Assembly (NCBI RefSeq): GCF_007995055.1
Contig: NZ_VOQQ01000001.1
Location: 2,973,770 to 3,037,769 of the forward strand
DNA: 64,000 bases
Reading direction: 5' to 3'
From: Sphingosinicella ginsenosidimutans
GTDB lineage: Bacteria > Pseudomonadota > Alphaproteobacteria > Sphingomonadales > Sphingomonadaceae
Shown here: positions 28,784 through 38,295 of the stretch, one piece after another
Layout of the letters: each line of letters starts with the position of its first letter
Position numbering within the stretch: the first letter of the stretch is position 1
Notes under the pieces: generated by a model
The model's input: the letters and a program-made list of their open reading frames with translations, nothing else
Databases searched by the model: none
Told to the model about the DNA's origin: nothing
Made by a program: the position numbers and the translations under genes

Positions 28784-29103
28784 TTGGCACTCCGGAACGC
28801 GCGGAAGGCGCGGCTTTCCTCCCATATGGGGCCAAAGCCCTTACGCATCAATGAAGGGCCGGAGCGCCCGCGCAGAGCACGGCGATCGCAACGCGATCGT
28901 CGCGCTCTGCAAGAGAGCGCGAAGGCCGGCCGGCGGGTCGGCAAGCCGAGCCCGACCGACGTCACGCGATTCACTCGCGTGACGCCCCGCCGCGTCTTCG
29001 TCGCCCCGAATGTCACCCCCGTCGCAAGCGGGTGCTTTGCGATTGACCCATCCATCGGGCGGGGTTTAATTTCCTTGGCTCAACGAACTGAAGGGGTGGT
29101 ACG
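28784..29103. other. 320-bp intergenic region between lon and a divergent secreted-protein gene
   Basis: It holds the lon promoter region and the start region of the plus-strand gene. Apart from the heat-shock-like element at 28824-28856, I see short GC-rich inverted repeats (for example TCACGCGATTCACTCGCGTGA at 28963-28983) and no convincing ORF or RNA gene. Confidence 0.6.
28824..28856 (-). promoter_or_regulatory. heat-shock-like promoter element upstream of lon
   Basis: On the minus strand CCCCATAT (28831-28824) matches the sigma32 -10 consensus. CCCTTCATT ends at 28850, giving a CTTCATT -35-like box with an 18-bp spacer, slightly long for sigma32. Lon is a classical heat-shock gene, which supports the reading. 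Confidence 0.4.
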
Positions 29104-29658
29104 ATGCTTCGCGGAGCGATGCTGGCAATTCCCTTGGTGCTTGCGCCGATCCTGACGACCGCCGCCGCCGCCCAGAAGGGCGACGCGCAATCGGCCGCGC
29201 CGGCGGCGACGCGCGGCGCTTCGGGCGGCGGCTGCACCGATGAGCAGCGCGAGAATGCGCGTTCGCGGGGCCGTTCGATGGGTGGCATGCTCGGCGGCCT
29301 TGCCCGCGGCATTGGCGGCCGCGTCGGCGGCGCGGCGAGCATGGTGACCAATTTGCTGCCGGTCGATGAGATGCTCGGCGAGGCGATCGCCGGCATGCTC
29401 GACTGCCGCGAGCAGCAGCAGGCCGCCCGCGCGACCGAGGAAGCGACCCGCAGCGCCACCGTCGGCTCGACATCGACCTGGCAGAGCGACAGCCGGCCGG
29501 GCGTGACCGGATCGTCCACCGTGACGGCCGTCAACGCCAATTCCGCGCAGGGCGATTGCATGACCGTGACGGACATCGTCATCGTCGACGGCCAGGAAAC
29601 GCGCGCGCCCAAGGAAATGTGCCGCCGCCCGCCGTCCAATCGCTACGTTCGGGTCTGA
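29104..29658 (+). CDS. secreted glycine-rich protein, function unknown
   Basis: A 184-residue protein with a signal peptide (residues 1-23, ending AAAAQ). After a short Cys-containing segment (GGGCTDEQRENARSRG) there is a Gly-rich stretch (SMGGMLGGLARGIGGRVGGAAS) resembling glycine-zipper membrane-association motifs. A Ser/Thr-rich region follows, then a C-terminal domain with two cysteines (GDCMTVTDIVIVDGQE, KEMCRRP). I do not recognise a family. It is 8 bp upstream of the GTG start of the next secreted protein, so the two are probably co-expressed. Confidence 0.7.
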   Translation: MLRGAMLAIPLVLAPILTTAAAAQKGDAQSAAPAATRGASGGGCTDEQRENARSRGRSMGGMLGGLARGIGGRVGGAASMVTNLLPVDEMLGEAIAGMLDCREQQQAARATEEATRSATVGSTSTWQSDSRPGVTGSSTVTAVNANSAQGDCMTVTDIVIVDGQETRAPKEMCRRPPSNRYVRV

Positions 29659-29666
29659 CGCGGGAC

Positions 29667-30416
29667 GTGCGCCCGTTCGCTTCCCTCCTCGCGATGGCGG
29701 CCCTGTGCGCGAGCGCCGGCGTCGAGGCCCAGCAAGGGGCACGCGCCAATCCCACCTGTCCGGAAAACCCGAACTGGTCCAATTATCGGGAGATGCGCTT
29801 CACGGTGCAGGAACGGCCCGGCCAGCGCCCGGTGCTGCTCGCCGAAGGTGCGATCGACGACAATCTGATCCCCCGGCTGCGCGCGGCGATCGAGGCGTTT
29901 CAGGGCGACGAGATCTGGCTGCGGTCTCCGGGCGGCAATGCGCGTGTCGGCAACGAAGCCGGGCGCATCATCCGGGAGAACAATCTCCAGACCCGCATCC
30001 CCGCCGGATGGGCCTGTTTCTCCGCCTGCAATTTCCTCTTCATGGGAGGAACCGCCCGTTACGTGGACAATGGCGGGTTGTTCATCGTCCACATGTTCAC
30101 CCATACGAGCGACCGGCAGGCGATCCGCCAGCAGGTCGCCCAGGGCGAGGACAATACGATCGGATTGATCGGCGACATCGAACAGGATTCCGCGCTGCTC
30201 GCCAGCGAGGACAATGATTTCCTGATCCGTATGGGCATCTCGCGTCGCCTGCTGACCGAGGTCATGTATCAGCAAAGCGCGGTCGGCGACGGCGATCCGC
30301 GCACGCGGATGCGCTGCCTCACCCAGGCCGAGGTCAATACCTACAATGTCGCGACCGTGCCCTGGGCCGGCACGACGCCGAGCCAGAACCAGCCGGCGCG
30401 ACGCAGCGGCAAGTAG
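29667..30416 (+). CDS. secreted COG3904-type protein with a ClpP/crotonase-like fold
   Basis: A 249-residue exported protein (signal peptide VRPFASLLAMAALCASAGVEA). The core looks like the ClpP/crotonase superfamily: IDDNLIPRLRAAIEAFQGDEIWLRSPGGN, then GWACFSACNFLFMGGTARYV with a serine where ClpP-like proteases place the nucleophile, then LFIVHMFTH with a histidine. I recall such proteins as COG3904, predicted periplasmic proteins; proteolysis has not been shown to my knowledge. Start at GTG 29667, 8 bp after the preceding stop. It lies next to clpX/clpP, but convergently and with its own signal peptide. Confidence 0.7.
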   Translation: MRPFASLLAMAALCASAGVEAQQGARANPTCPENPNWSNYREMRFTVQERPGQRPVLLAEGAIDDNLIPRLRAAIEAFQGDEIWLRSPGGNARVGNEAGRIIRENNLQTRIPAGWACFSACNFLFMGGTARYVDNGGLFIVHMFTHTSDRQAIRQQVAQGEDNTIGLIGDIEQDSALLASEDNDFLIRMGISRRLLTEVMYQQSAVGDGDPRTRMRCLTQAEVNTYNVATVPWAGTTPSQNQPARRSGK

Positions 30417-30455
30417 CGCGCACGCGTCGCGGACCGGTTCCGACGGGTCCGCAGC

Positions 30456-31709
<1,254 letters not shown>

Positions 31710-31806
31710 AAATCGTCCTTGGGGGCACGGGCCCCATTGTCACATTAACGACGCATCCTGACCGCAAATTAGCGCGGCCACAATGGCCTAAAGGTTAACC
31801 GCCGGC

Positions 31807-32445
31807 TCAGGCGGCCTTCGCCGCATCCTCGTCCGCCGGCACCGGCCGACGCTCGAAAACCTCGTCGACGAGCCCGAATTCCTTCGCCTCGGCGGCCGAG
31901 AAGAACTTGTCGCGCTCGACATTCTTCTCGATCTCCTCGATCGAGCGGCCGGTATATTGCGCCATCAGCTCATTCATCCGCTGGCGGATGCGCAGGATCT
32001 CGCGCGCCTGGATCTCGATGTCGCTGGCCATGCCCTGGGCGCCGCCCGACGGCTGGTGGATCATGATCCGCGCGTTGGTGAGCGCGACGCGCATCCCCTT
32101 TTCGCCCGCCGACAGCAGGAACGCGCCCATCGAGGCGGCCTGGCCGATGCAGACGGTGCCGACGCGCGGCCGGATATACTGCATCGTATCGTGCATCGCC
32201 ATGCCCGCCGTGACGACCCCGCCCGGCGAGTTGATGTACATGTAGATGTCCTTCTTCGGGTTCTCCGATTCCAGATAGAGGAGCTGGGCGGTTATGAGCG
32301 TCGCCATGTGATCCTCGACCGGCCCCGTCACGAAGACGATCCGCTCGCGCAGCAGCCGCGAATAGATGTCGAAGCTGCGCTCGCCGCGGTTCGACTGCTC
32401 GATGACGATGGGGACGAGGCCGCCGACGATGTCTTCATGGTCCAT
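31807..32445 (-). CDS. clpP: ATP-dependent Clp protease proteolytic subunit ClpP
   Basis: A 212-residue serine peptidase. The catalytic Ser105 ([11 protein letters not shown]) and His130 (IMIHQPSGG) are present, and the aspartate lies in the later [17 protein letters not shown] segment. Forms the cytoplasmic ClpXP protease with the downstream clpX product. Order clpP-clpX-lon with tig nearby is the common bacterial arrangement, although here lon and clpX are split by two opposing secreted-protein genes and tig is 1.5 kb away. Confidence 0.97.
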   Translation of the reverse strand: MDHEDIVGGLVPIVIEQSNRGERSFDIYSRLLRERIVFVTGPVEDHMATLITAQLLYLESENPKKDIYMYINSPGGVVTAGMAMHDTMQYIRPRVGTVCIGQAASMGAFLLSAGEKGMRVALTNARIMIHQPSGGAQGMASDIEIQAREILRIRQRMNELMAQYTGRSIEEIEKNVERDKFFSAAEAKEFGLVDEVFERRPVPADEDAAKAA

Positions 32446-32544
32446 GGGAAGAAGGGTCCTGTAGGTACGTGTTGATCGACAAGGCCCAACATCGGAGGAT
32501 CGGCGCGAAGGTTCAAGCCCCTCGCGCCGTCCCGGATCGGGAGA

Positions 32545-32832
32545 TCATGAACAACGGGCGTGGCGTTGGATGTGGCGGCCGAGGAGCGCGCCGCCGGCCG
32601 CGCCGACGATCGGGCCCGCCGCGCCATGGGTCACCGCCGATCCGATCAGCGCGCCGGCGCCGCCGCCGACGAGCAGGCCCGTCGTGCCGTGGCCGCGGTA
32701 GCAGCGGTGGCGATAATGATGCACGTTGCGGTGATGGCTCACAGAGTGATGGCGCGTCCGGGCGTCTGCCGGCGCGGACATTGCGATTGGCGCAAGCGCA
32801 GCCATCGCGGTCGCGAACATGATCGTGCGCAT
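32545..32832 (-). CDS. small exported glycine-zipper protein
   Basis: A 95-residue protein with a signal peptide (MRTIMFATAMAALAPIAMSAPADA). A His/Arg-rich segment (RHHSVSHHRNVHHYRHRCYRGH) follows, then a glycine-zipper membrane motif (LLVGGGAGALIGSAVTHGAAGPIVGAAGGALLG), as in 17-kDa surface antigen-like proteins. The His cluster could bind metal ions. Function unknown; encoded alone between clpP and a glycosyltransferase. Confidence 0.7.
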   Translation of the reverse strand: MRTIMFATAMAALAPIAMSAPADARTRHHSVSHHRNVHHYRHRCYRGHGTTGLLVGGGAGALIGSAVTHGAAGPIVGAAGGALLGRHIQRHARCS

Positions 32833-32905
32833 AACTATCCTCCTCGGTGCGGGAGGCGAAACGGATCGGATCGGTCGACGTTCCGCCCGTCGCGCCGCGT
32901 GAGGC

Positions 32906-33856
32906 TCAGCGATCGCCGCCGGGCGCCGGGAAGCTCAGATAGTGGAGCCGGCGCACCTCGCGGCGGCCGCGAACCACGGTGTCCAGAATCAGCCCGGCGA
33001 AGAAGCTGAGCGCGGCGAGGATCATCAGCCCGGTGGCGAGGATCGCCGTGGGGAAGCGCGGCACCAGCCCCGTCCGGACGTAAGTGACCGCGAGCGGGAT
33101 CGAGAGGATGACCGCGATCCCCGCCAGCAGCAGCGCCAGGCTGCCGAAAAAGAGGACCGGGCGCTCGATCCGATAGAGGTGGAGGATCGTCTTCATGATC
33201 CGCCAGCCGTCACGATAGGTGGACAGTTTCGACACCGATCCTTCCGGACGCGCGCCGTAGGCGGTGACCACCTCGCCCACCGGCATGGCGAGCTCCAGCG
33301 CGTGGACGGAGATTTCCGTCTCGGTCTCGAAGCCCGCCGAGAGCGCCGGAAAGCTCTTGGCGAACCGGCGCGAGAACACCCGATAGCCAGAGAAGATGTC
33401 GCTGAACGACCGGCCGAACAGATTGGACAACAAAGCGGTGAACAGCCGGTTGCCGAGCACGTGGCCACGGCGATAGGCTTCCGCCTCGACCTCCGACCTG
33501 CGCGCGCCGACGACCATGTCGAGCTGCTCGTCGATCAATTTGGCGATCAAGGTCGGCGCGGCTGACGCGTCATAGGTCGCATCGCCGTCGGCCATCACAT
33601 AGATGTCGGCCTCGACGTCGGCGAACATGCGCCGAACGACATGGCCCTTGCCCTGCATCCGCTCCGACCGGACGATCGCGCCGGCTTCCGCCGCGACCTC
33701 GCGCGTCCCATCGGAACTATTGTTGTCATAGACGTAGATCGCCGCATCCGGGAGCGCGGCGCGGAAGGCTGCGACCGTCTGAGCGATCGCGGCCTCCTCG
33801 TTATAGCAGGGAAGGAGGACGGCGATGCGCGGCCCTGCAAGTCTCGTTTCACCCAC
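32906..33856 (-). CDS. glycosyltransferase family 2 membrane protein
   Basis: A 316-residue GT-A glycosyltransferase. IAVLLPCYNEEAAIAQTV begins the nucleotide-sugar domain, with VYDNNSSDGTRE and MADGDATYDA (the metal-binding DxD-like site). Two C-terminal hydrophobic segments (LFFGSLALLLAGIAVILSIPLAV and FPTAILATGLMILAALSFFAGLIL) anchor it in the membrane. It resembles dolichyl-phosphate sugar synthase-like or YkcC-like enzymes that make polyprenyl-phosphate sugars. The start is GTG 33856; acceptor and donor cannot be told by eye. Confidence 0.85.
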   Translation of the reverse strand: MGETRLAGPRIAVLLPCYNEEAAIAQTVAAFRAALPDAAIYVYDNNSSDGTREVAAEAGAIVRSERMQGKGHVVRRMFADVEADIYVMADGDATYDASAAPTLIAKLIDEQLDMVVGARRSEVEAEAYRRGHVLGNRLFTALLSNLFGRSFSDIFSGYRVFSRRFAKSFPALSAGFETETEISVHALELAMPVGEVVTAYGARPEGSVSKLSTYRDGWRIMKTILHLYRIERPVLFFGSLALLLAGIAVILSIPLAVTYVRTGLVPRFPTAILATGLMILAALSFFAGLILDTVVRGRREVRRLHYLSFPAPGGDR

Positions 33857-33876
33857 CTGGCGCCCCCATGACTCCG

Positions 33877-33951
33877 TCCGTCCCGAGCGAAGTCGAGGGG
33901 CGCAAGCGATCAGTCCGTGCCAGCGCCCCTCGACTGCGCTCGGGGCGAGCG
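33877..33951. repeat. REP-like inverted repeat pair between tig and the glycosyltransferase gene
   Basis: Two facing copies share the core CCCTCGACTTCGCTCGGGAC (left copy on the minus strand at 33881-33900; the right copy at 33927-33946 has CCTCGACTGCGCTCGGGG on the plus strand). A spacer of about 25 bp lies between them, and together they can fold into a long hairpin. A third copy lies inside the E2 gene at 52440-52460. Confidence 0.75.
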
Positions 33952-33958
33952 AAAGCTC

Positions 33959-35542
33959 CTAGGCCTCGCTCTTCGCCTTCTTTGCCGCAGGCTTCTTCGC
34001 CGGGGAAGCGGCTTTCTCGGCGGCCGGCGCGGCGTCTTTCTTCGCCGATGCCTTTGCGGGCTTCGCATCGGCCTTTGCGGGCTTCGCGTCGGCCTTGGCG
34101 GGCTTCGCATCAGCCTTGGCCGCGGCCTTCTTCGCCGGTGCCTTTTTCGCCTTGGGCGCGTGATCGTGGTCGTGATCGTGATGATCATGGCCGCAGCCCG
34201 GGCCGTGGACATGGCCGTCCTCGGATTCGATCGCGGCTTCCAGCTCCTCGCGGGAGACGGTACGCTCCGAAATCTCGGCCTGGACGAAGAGCGAGTCGAC
34301 CACCTTGTCCTCGAACAGCGGTGCGCGAAGCTGCGCGGCCGCCATCGGATCGTTCTGGACATATTCCACGAAGCGCTGCCGGTCGGCCGGCTGATATTGC
34401 TGCGCGGCCTGGGCGATGAGCTGGTTCATCTCCTGCGGCGACACTTCAACGCCTGCCTTGGCGCCGATCTCCGACAGCAGCAGGCCGAGGCGCACGCGCC
34501 GCTCGGCGATCGCCTTATAATCGTCGCGGTCCTTCTCCATCTCGTCGCGCGCCGCGGCCGGATCGGCCTCGTGGCTCGCCTCGTGGAGCAGCTGGCGCCA
34601 GATCTGGTCGAACTCGGCCTCGACCATAGACTGCGGAACCTCGAAATCATGCGCGGCGGCAAGCTGGTCGAGCAGTTGCCGCTTCATGTGGGTGCGGGTG
34701 AGGCCGTTCAGCTCCTGCTCCACCTGCGCCTTCACGAGCTGGCGGAGTTGATCGATGCCCTCGAGGCCCATCGACTTGGCGAAATCGTCATCCGCCTTGA
34801 TCGCGCGCGGGGTCTGCACCTCGTTCACGACCACATCGAAAACGGCCTCGCGGCCGCTGAGATAGGCGGCCGGATAATTTTCCGGGAAGGTGACCTTCAC
34901 CTGCTTCTCGTCATTGGCCTTGGCGCCGATCAGCTGGTCCTCGAAGCCCGGAATCAGCCGGCCGGAGCCGAGCTCCACCGACATGTTCTCGCCCTTGCCG
35001 CCCTCGAAGGCTTCGCCGTCGACCTTGCCCTCGAAATCCATGACGACGAGATCGCCATTGCCCGCCTTGTGGCTGGCCGGCGCCGGCTCGAAGCTTTTCT
35101 GCCCTTCGAGCAGCCGGGTCACGGCCTCGTCGAGCATCGCGTCGGTGACCTCGACGGTCAGCCGCTCGAGCTTCAGCCCCTCGGTCTTGGGCGCCGGAAC
35201 GTCCGGAAGCGCCTCGACCTCGACCTTCACGACCGCATCCTGGCCTTCGCCCGCCGTTTCCAGCGCGACGCTCGGCTGCATCGCCGGGCGGATATTCTGC
35301 TCGGCCATCAGCTTCTGGACGCCTTCCTGCACCGCGCTTTCGAGCGCCTGCTGGGCGAGCGCCTGCCCGTGCATCTTGCGCACCAGGTTGGCGGGCACCT
35401 TGCCGGGGCGGAAGCCGGGCATACGCACCTGCGGCGCGATCGTCTTCAGCTCCGCATCGATGCGGGCATCGATGTCCTTGGCCGGAATGGTCAGGCGGAA
35501 GGCGCGCTTGAGGCCCTCGTTCAACGTTTCGACGGTCTGCAT
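33959..35542 (-). CDS. tig: trigger factor with extended His-rich and Lys/Ala-repeat tail
   Basis: A 527-residue ribosome-associated chaperone and prolyl isomerase. The ribosome-binding signature GFRPGKVP is in the N-terminal domain, followed by the FKBP-like domain (GDLVVMDFEGKVDGEAFEGGK) and the C-terminal arm domain. Family length is about 430-450. Here about 85 extra residues follow: a His-rich patch (GHVHGPGCGHDHHDHDHDH) and then Lys/Ala repeats including three copies of ADAKPAK. I start at ATG 35542 (MQTVETLNEGLK); upstream in-frame codons run into tRNA-Leu. Confidence 0.94.
   Translation of the reverse strand: MQTVETLNEGLKRAFRLTIPAKDIDARIDAELKTIAPQVRMPGFRPGKVPANLVRKMHGQALAQQALESAVQEGVQKLMAEQNIRPAMQPSVALETAGEGQDAVVKVEVEALPDVPAPKTEGLKLERLTVEVTDAMLDEAVTRLLEGQKSFEPAPASHKAGNGDLVVMDFEGKVDGEAFEGGKGENMSVELGSGRLIPGFEDQLIGAKANDEKQVKVTFPENYPAAYLSGREAVFDVVVNEVQTPRAIKADDDFAKSMGLEGIDQLRQLVKAQVEQELNGLTRTHMKRQLLDQLAAAHDFEVPQSMVEAEFDQIWRQLLHEASHEADPAAARDEMEKDRDDYKAIAERRVRLGLLLSEIGAKAGVEVSPQEMNQLIAQAAQQYQPADRQRFVEYVQNDPMAAAQLRAPLFEDKVVDSLFVQAEISERTVSREELEAAIESEDGHVHGPGCGHDHHDHDHDHAPKAKKAPAKKAAAKADAKPAKADAKPAKADAKPAKASAKKDAAPAAEKAASPAKKPAAKKAKSEA
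34056..34121 (-). repeat. three tandem 21-bp repeats in the tig tail
   Basis: The tig 3' region contains three near-identical 21-bp units encoding ADAKPAK. Units differ by single third-position changes (GCATCGGCC, GCGTCGGCC, GCATCAGCC on the plus strand). Such repeats can expand or contract by slippage. Confidence 0.7.
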
Positions 35543-35607
35543 GTTCGAGCTCAAAACTTTCCTTGTCAGCGCCACCCCGGCGCTCTTCAGTCTGACTGTG
35601 AGAGAGC

Positions 35608-35690
35608 TGGTGCGGGCGGAGGGACTCGAACCCCCACGGTTGCCCACTGGAACCTAAATCCAGCGCGTCTACCAGTTCCGCCACGCCCGC
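35608..35690 (-). tRNA. tRNA-Leu (TAG)
   Basis: Starts GCGGGCGTGGCGGAACTGG at 35690. Anticodon stem CTGGA/TCCAG with loop TTTAGGT (anticodon TAG), a long variable arm TGGGCAACCGT typical of tRNA-Leu, T-arm GGGGGTTCGAGTCCCTC, encoded CCA. Confidence 0.95.
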
Positions 35691-35777
35691 CGGGCTACGG
35701 CTCGGCGGCGTCTATAGCAATGCTGGCAAGGAGGGCAAGCGGATCGCGCGCATCGGCGCGCGTCCGCCACCCGATCG

Positions 35778-36035
35778 TCAGGCCGCCGCGGCGAGATCGC
35801 CGAGCCGCCGGCGGCCGTGGCGCACCATGCCGACGCCGAACGTACCGGCGTCCGCGAGCGGCAGCGCCGTCCCGCAGAAGGCGCACTCGGCGGACAGGCG
35901 GCCCTTGTACCAGTGCGAGCGGCCGCAGCCAGGGCAGTGGTTCGTTTCGTTCTCCCGATAGACGATGTGGTAGCCGCGACGCGCCGGATCGTGCGCGAGG
36001 GTCTGGCCGCGTTTACCGAAGATCGAAACCGTCAT
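35778..36035 (-). CDS. small zinc-ribbon-like protein, function unknown
   Basis: An 85-residue protein with two CxxC pairs (NHCPGCGRSHW and AECAFCGTAL) 16-17 residues apart, a likely zinc ribbon. The region between is aromatic and basic (HWYKGRLS). It ends with MVRHGRRRLGDLAAAA. I choose ATG 36035 because GGAG is well placed upstream; an earlier ATG at 36089 lacks one. I do not know the family; a DNA- or RNA-binding or regulatory role is possible. Confidence 0.65.
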   Translation of the reverse strand: MTVSIFGKRGQTLAHDPARRGYHIVYRENETNHCPGCGRSHWYKGRLSAECAFCGTALPLADAGTFGVGMVRHGRRRLGDLAAAA

Positions 36036-36149
36036 TGTCTCCACTCCATCCGCCGCAAGAAAATCGTGCGACGAAGCGTTTATTTCCATAGATGGATTGA
36101 ACGGAAGCTGACCGACGCCGTTGGCGCCCGTTCAGCTTCGTTACCGCGA

Positions 36150-36178
36150 TTGCCACTGCCGAGGGCTCGGTCTAGGCA
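36150..36178 (+). promoter_or_regulatory. probable promoter of the M28 peptidase gene (TTGCCA-N17-TAGGCA)
   Basis: TTGCCA at 36150-36155 and TAGGCA at 36173-36178, 28 bp before the ATG at 36207 with GGAGGGG between. Same pattern as the hppD and kup promoters. Confidence 0.4.
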
Positions 36179-36206
36179 CTCTAAATCAGGCTTGGAGGGG
36201 ACAGGG

Positions 36207-37850
36207 ATGAAATTCGTCGCACTGGCCGCGCCGATCGCGGCGCTGCTGCTCACCGGGGCGGCGGCGGCTCAGGACGCGGCGCCCGCGCCGGCCTTTTCGG
36301 CCGAGGCCTTCCGGTCCCATGTCGTCTTCCTCGCCGACGACGCGCTCGAGGGGCGCGAGGCCGGAACCCGCGGCTATGAGATCGCGGCGCGCTACGTCGC
36401 CTCGGAGTTCGAAGGGCTCGGGTTGCGCCCGGGCGTGAACGGCGGCTGGTTCCAGCCGATCCAGTTCATCCGCTATGCGCAGAGCGGCACGCCGACGCTG
36501 ACCGTCGGCGGCCATGTCTTCGCGCAGGGCCAGGGCATCTCCTTCCGCGCCCGGCCGTCGAGCGCGGCGACGGCGATCGATGCGCCGATGGTGTTCGCCG
36601 GCTACGGGCTCGACGCGCCGCAGGCCGGATTTGACGATTATGCCGGTCTCGACGTGCGCGGGAAGATCGTCGTCGCGCTTGCCGGCACGCCCGCCGACCT
36701 GCCGAGCGACGTCGCGGCCGATCTCAACGCGGAAAAGGGCCATGCGGCCGCGGCGCGGGGCGCGACCGGCCTCATCCTGGTCAGCCCGCCGCCTGCGGCC
36801 GGATCGAACGGACGGCGGCGCGGCGGCGGCGGAAGCCGGCCGGGCACGGCCTGGCTCGACGCCGAGGGGCATCCCTATCTCGACAATCCGCTCCCCTTCA
36901 CCGCGACCGCCGATGCGGCGACCGCGGAGACCTTTTTCGCCCGCGCGCCGCGTCAGCTCGGCGCGATCTTCGCGGAAGCAGGCCGTGGCGGTCATCCGCA
37001 CGGCTTCGCGCTCGCGCAGAATGGCGCGGTTTCGATCGCGGCGAGCGAAAACACCCCGTTCGAAAGCCGCAACGTGATCGCGATCCTCCCCGGCACCGAT
37101 CGGGCGCTCGCGCACGAATATGTGCTTCTGATGGCGCATCTCGACCATATCGGCATCTGCCGGCCCGAGGGCGCGGCCGACCGGATCTGCAACGGCGCGA
37201 TGGACAATGCGACCGGCATCTCGACGCTGATCGAGGTCGCCCGCGCGATGTCGCAGCCGGGCAACCGCCCGCGGCGCCCGGTGATCTTCGCGGCGGTGAC
37301 CGCCGAGGAAAAGGGCCTGCACGGTTCCGAATTTCTCGCCCGCAATCCGGTGGTCGATGGCCGGGTCGTCGGCGTCGTCAATCTCGACATGCCGGTGCTC
37401 ACCTACGATTTCTCGGACGTGATCGCCTTCGGCGCCGAGCATTCGACCTTGGGGCCGATCGTCCAGCGGGCGGCGGCGCGGATGCATGTCGCGCTTTCGC
37501 CCGATCCGCTGCCGCAGGAGAGCCTGTTCACCCGCTCCGACCATTTCGAGTTCGTGAAGGCGGGCGTCCCTTCCGTCTTCCTGATGACCGGCTTCGCCGG
37601 CGAAGGGCGGCAGCGCTTCACCGATTTCCTCGCCCACCAATATCACAGCCCCGCCGACGACCTGAACCAGGCGATCGACTGGCAGGCCGGCGCGCGCTTC
37701 GCGCAATTGAACTACCTGATCGCCCGCGAGATCGCCGACGGCGACCAGGCGCCGATGTGGTATGCCGACAGCTTCTTCGGGCGGACGTTCGGAGCGGGAC
37801 AGCAGCATGCCCAGCGGCCGGGTTCAGGGGGCGAAGCGGCGGCACATTAG
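36207..37850 (+). CDS. secreted M28 family zinc metallopeptidase
   Basis: A 547-residue exported peptidase (signal peptide MKFVALAAPIAALLLTGAAAA). After an N-terminal M28 segment comes a PA-type insert (about residues 90-270), then the catalytic core. Zinc ligands are in HLDHIGICRP...GAMDNATG, the catalytic glutamates in TAEEKGLHG, an aspartate in VNLDMP, and the last histidine in AHQYHSPADD. Likely an aminopeptidase working in the periplasm or outside. The ATG follows CTTGGAGGGG closely. No operon partner. Confidence 0.9.
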   Translation: MKFVALAAPIAALLLTGAAAAQDAAPAPAFSAEAFRSHVVFLADDALEGREAGTRGYEIAARYVASEFEGLGLRPGVNGGWFQPIQFIRYAQSGTPTLTVGGHVFAQGQGISFRARPSSAATAIDAPMVFAGYGLDAPQAGFDDYAGLDVRGKIVVALAGTPADLPSDVAADLNAEKGHAAAARGATGLILVSPPPAAGSNGRRRGGGGSRPGTAWLDAEGHPYLDNPLPFTATADAATAETFFARAPRQLGAIFAEAGRGGHPHGFALAQNGAVSIAASENTPFESRNVIAILPGTDRALAHEYVLLMAHLDHIGICRPEGAADRICNGAMDNATGISTLIEVARAMSQPGNRPRRPVIFAAVTAEEKGLHGSEFLARNPVVDGRVVGVVNLDMPVLTYDFSDVIAFGAEHSTLGPIVQRAAARMHVALSPDPLPQESLFTRSDHFEFVKAGVPSVFLMTGFAGEGRQRFTDFLAHQYHSPADDLNQAIDWQAGARFAQLNYLIAREIADGDQAPMWYADSFFGRTFGAGQQHAQRPGSGGEAAAH

Positions 37851-38295
37851 TGAGTCGCCGGATGTACGGGTTTCTACGGGCGTGTCGCCGCGCCGCAATC
37901 TCCTTCAAAGTAGGAGGGCGCACAAAGCGGGCCGAGATCTGATCTCGTAAGACCGACGTGCGCAGCGAAGGCATCCGCAACAAGATTCAACACACGGTCC
38001 GCAGTCTGTTGGCGGTCGTCCGCGCTGCGATCAGGGTCGTCGCTGGAGAGATGTCTGACTATGACGCTGGTGGCGCTTGCTCTTACCGGCCAGCAGACGA
38101 CGGCGGCGCTACGGGCGGCATTGCGGCGAGGCTCGGATGGGCTCGTCGCGCGATGTCCGTTAAAGACGGATTCAAGACAGTAAGAGTAATGATCCACCCA
38201 TTCGATTGCTGCGACTGGGTGTTCTCTCGGGTCGGCGCGATCCGACACCATCAATAAAAGCGCGAATGGCAACATTGCTATATCCTCCGTATTCT
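37851..38295. other. 445-bp interval of atypical composition between M28 peptidase and polysaccharide deacetylase genes
   Basis: The interval is visibly less GC-biased than its surroundings (for example TCAATAAAAGCGCGAATGG and CATTGCTATATCCTCCG near 38250-38295). Its only sizeable frame is the hypothetical minus-strand ORF at 37874-38275. No tRNA, repeat or terminator was recognised. Confidence 0.6.
37874..38275 (-). CDS. hypothetical ORF with codon use unlike its neighbours
   Basis: A 133-codon frame starting MLPFALLLMVSDRADP. The downstream ATG (MVSDRADPREHPVAAIEW) is another possible start. The codons show more A/T at third positions (CTT, TTA, AGA, ACT, GTT) than neighbouring genes, so it is either a foreign gene or chance. 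I recognise no domain. The middle is hydrophilic (SSDDPDRSADDRQQTADRV) and there is no signal peptide beyond the short LLLM run. It is followed immediately on the same strand by nothing recognisable. Confidence 0.3.
   Translation of the reverse strand: MLPFALLLMVSDRADPREHPVAAIEWVDHYSYCLESVFNGHRATSPSEPRRNAARSAAVVCWPVRASATSVIVRHLSSDDPDRSADDRQQTADRVLNLVADAFAAHVGLTRSDLGPLCAPSYFEGDCGAATRP

Noticed and set aside
30429..30452. GCGGACC/GGTCCGC hairpin between the COG3904 gene and clpX as a terminator.
   Set aside because: Only 7 bp with a 10-base loop and no T-run on either strand.
33917..36091. Long plus-strand frame over tig and tRNA-Leu.
   Set aside because: Runs through a tRNA gene and opposes a clear trigger factor gene.
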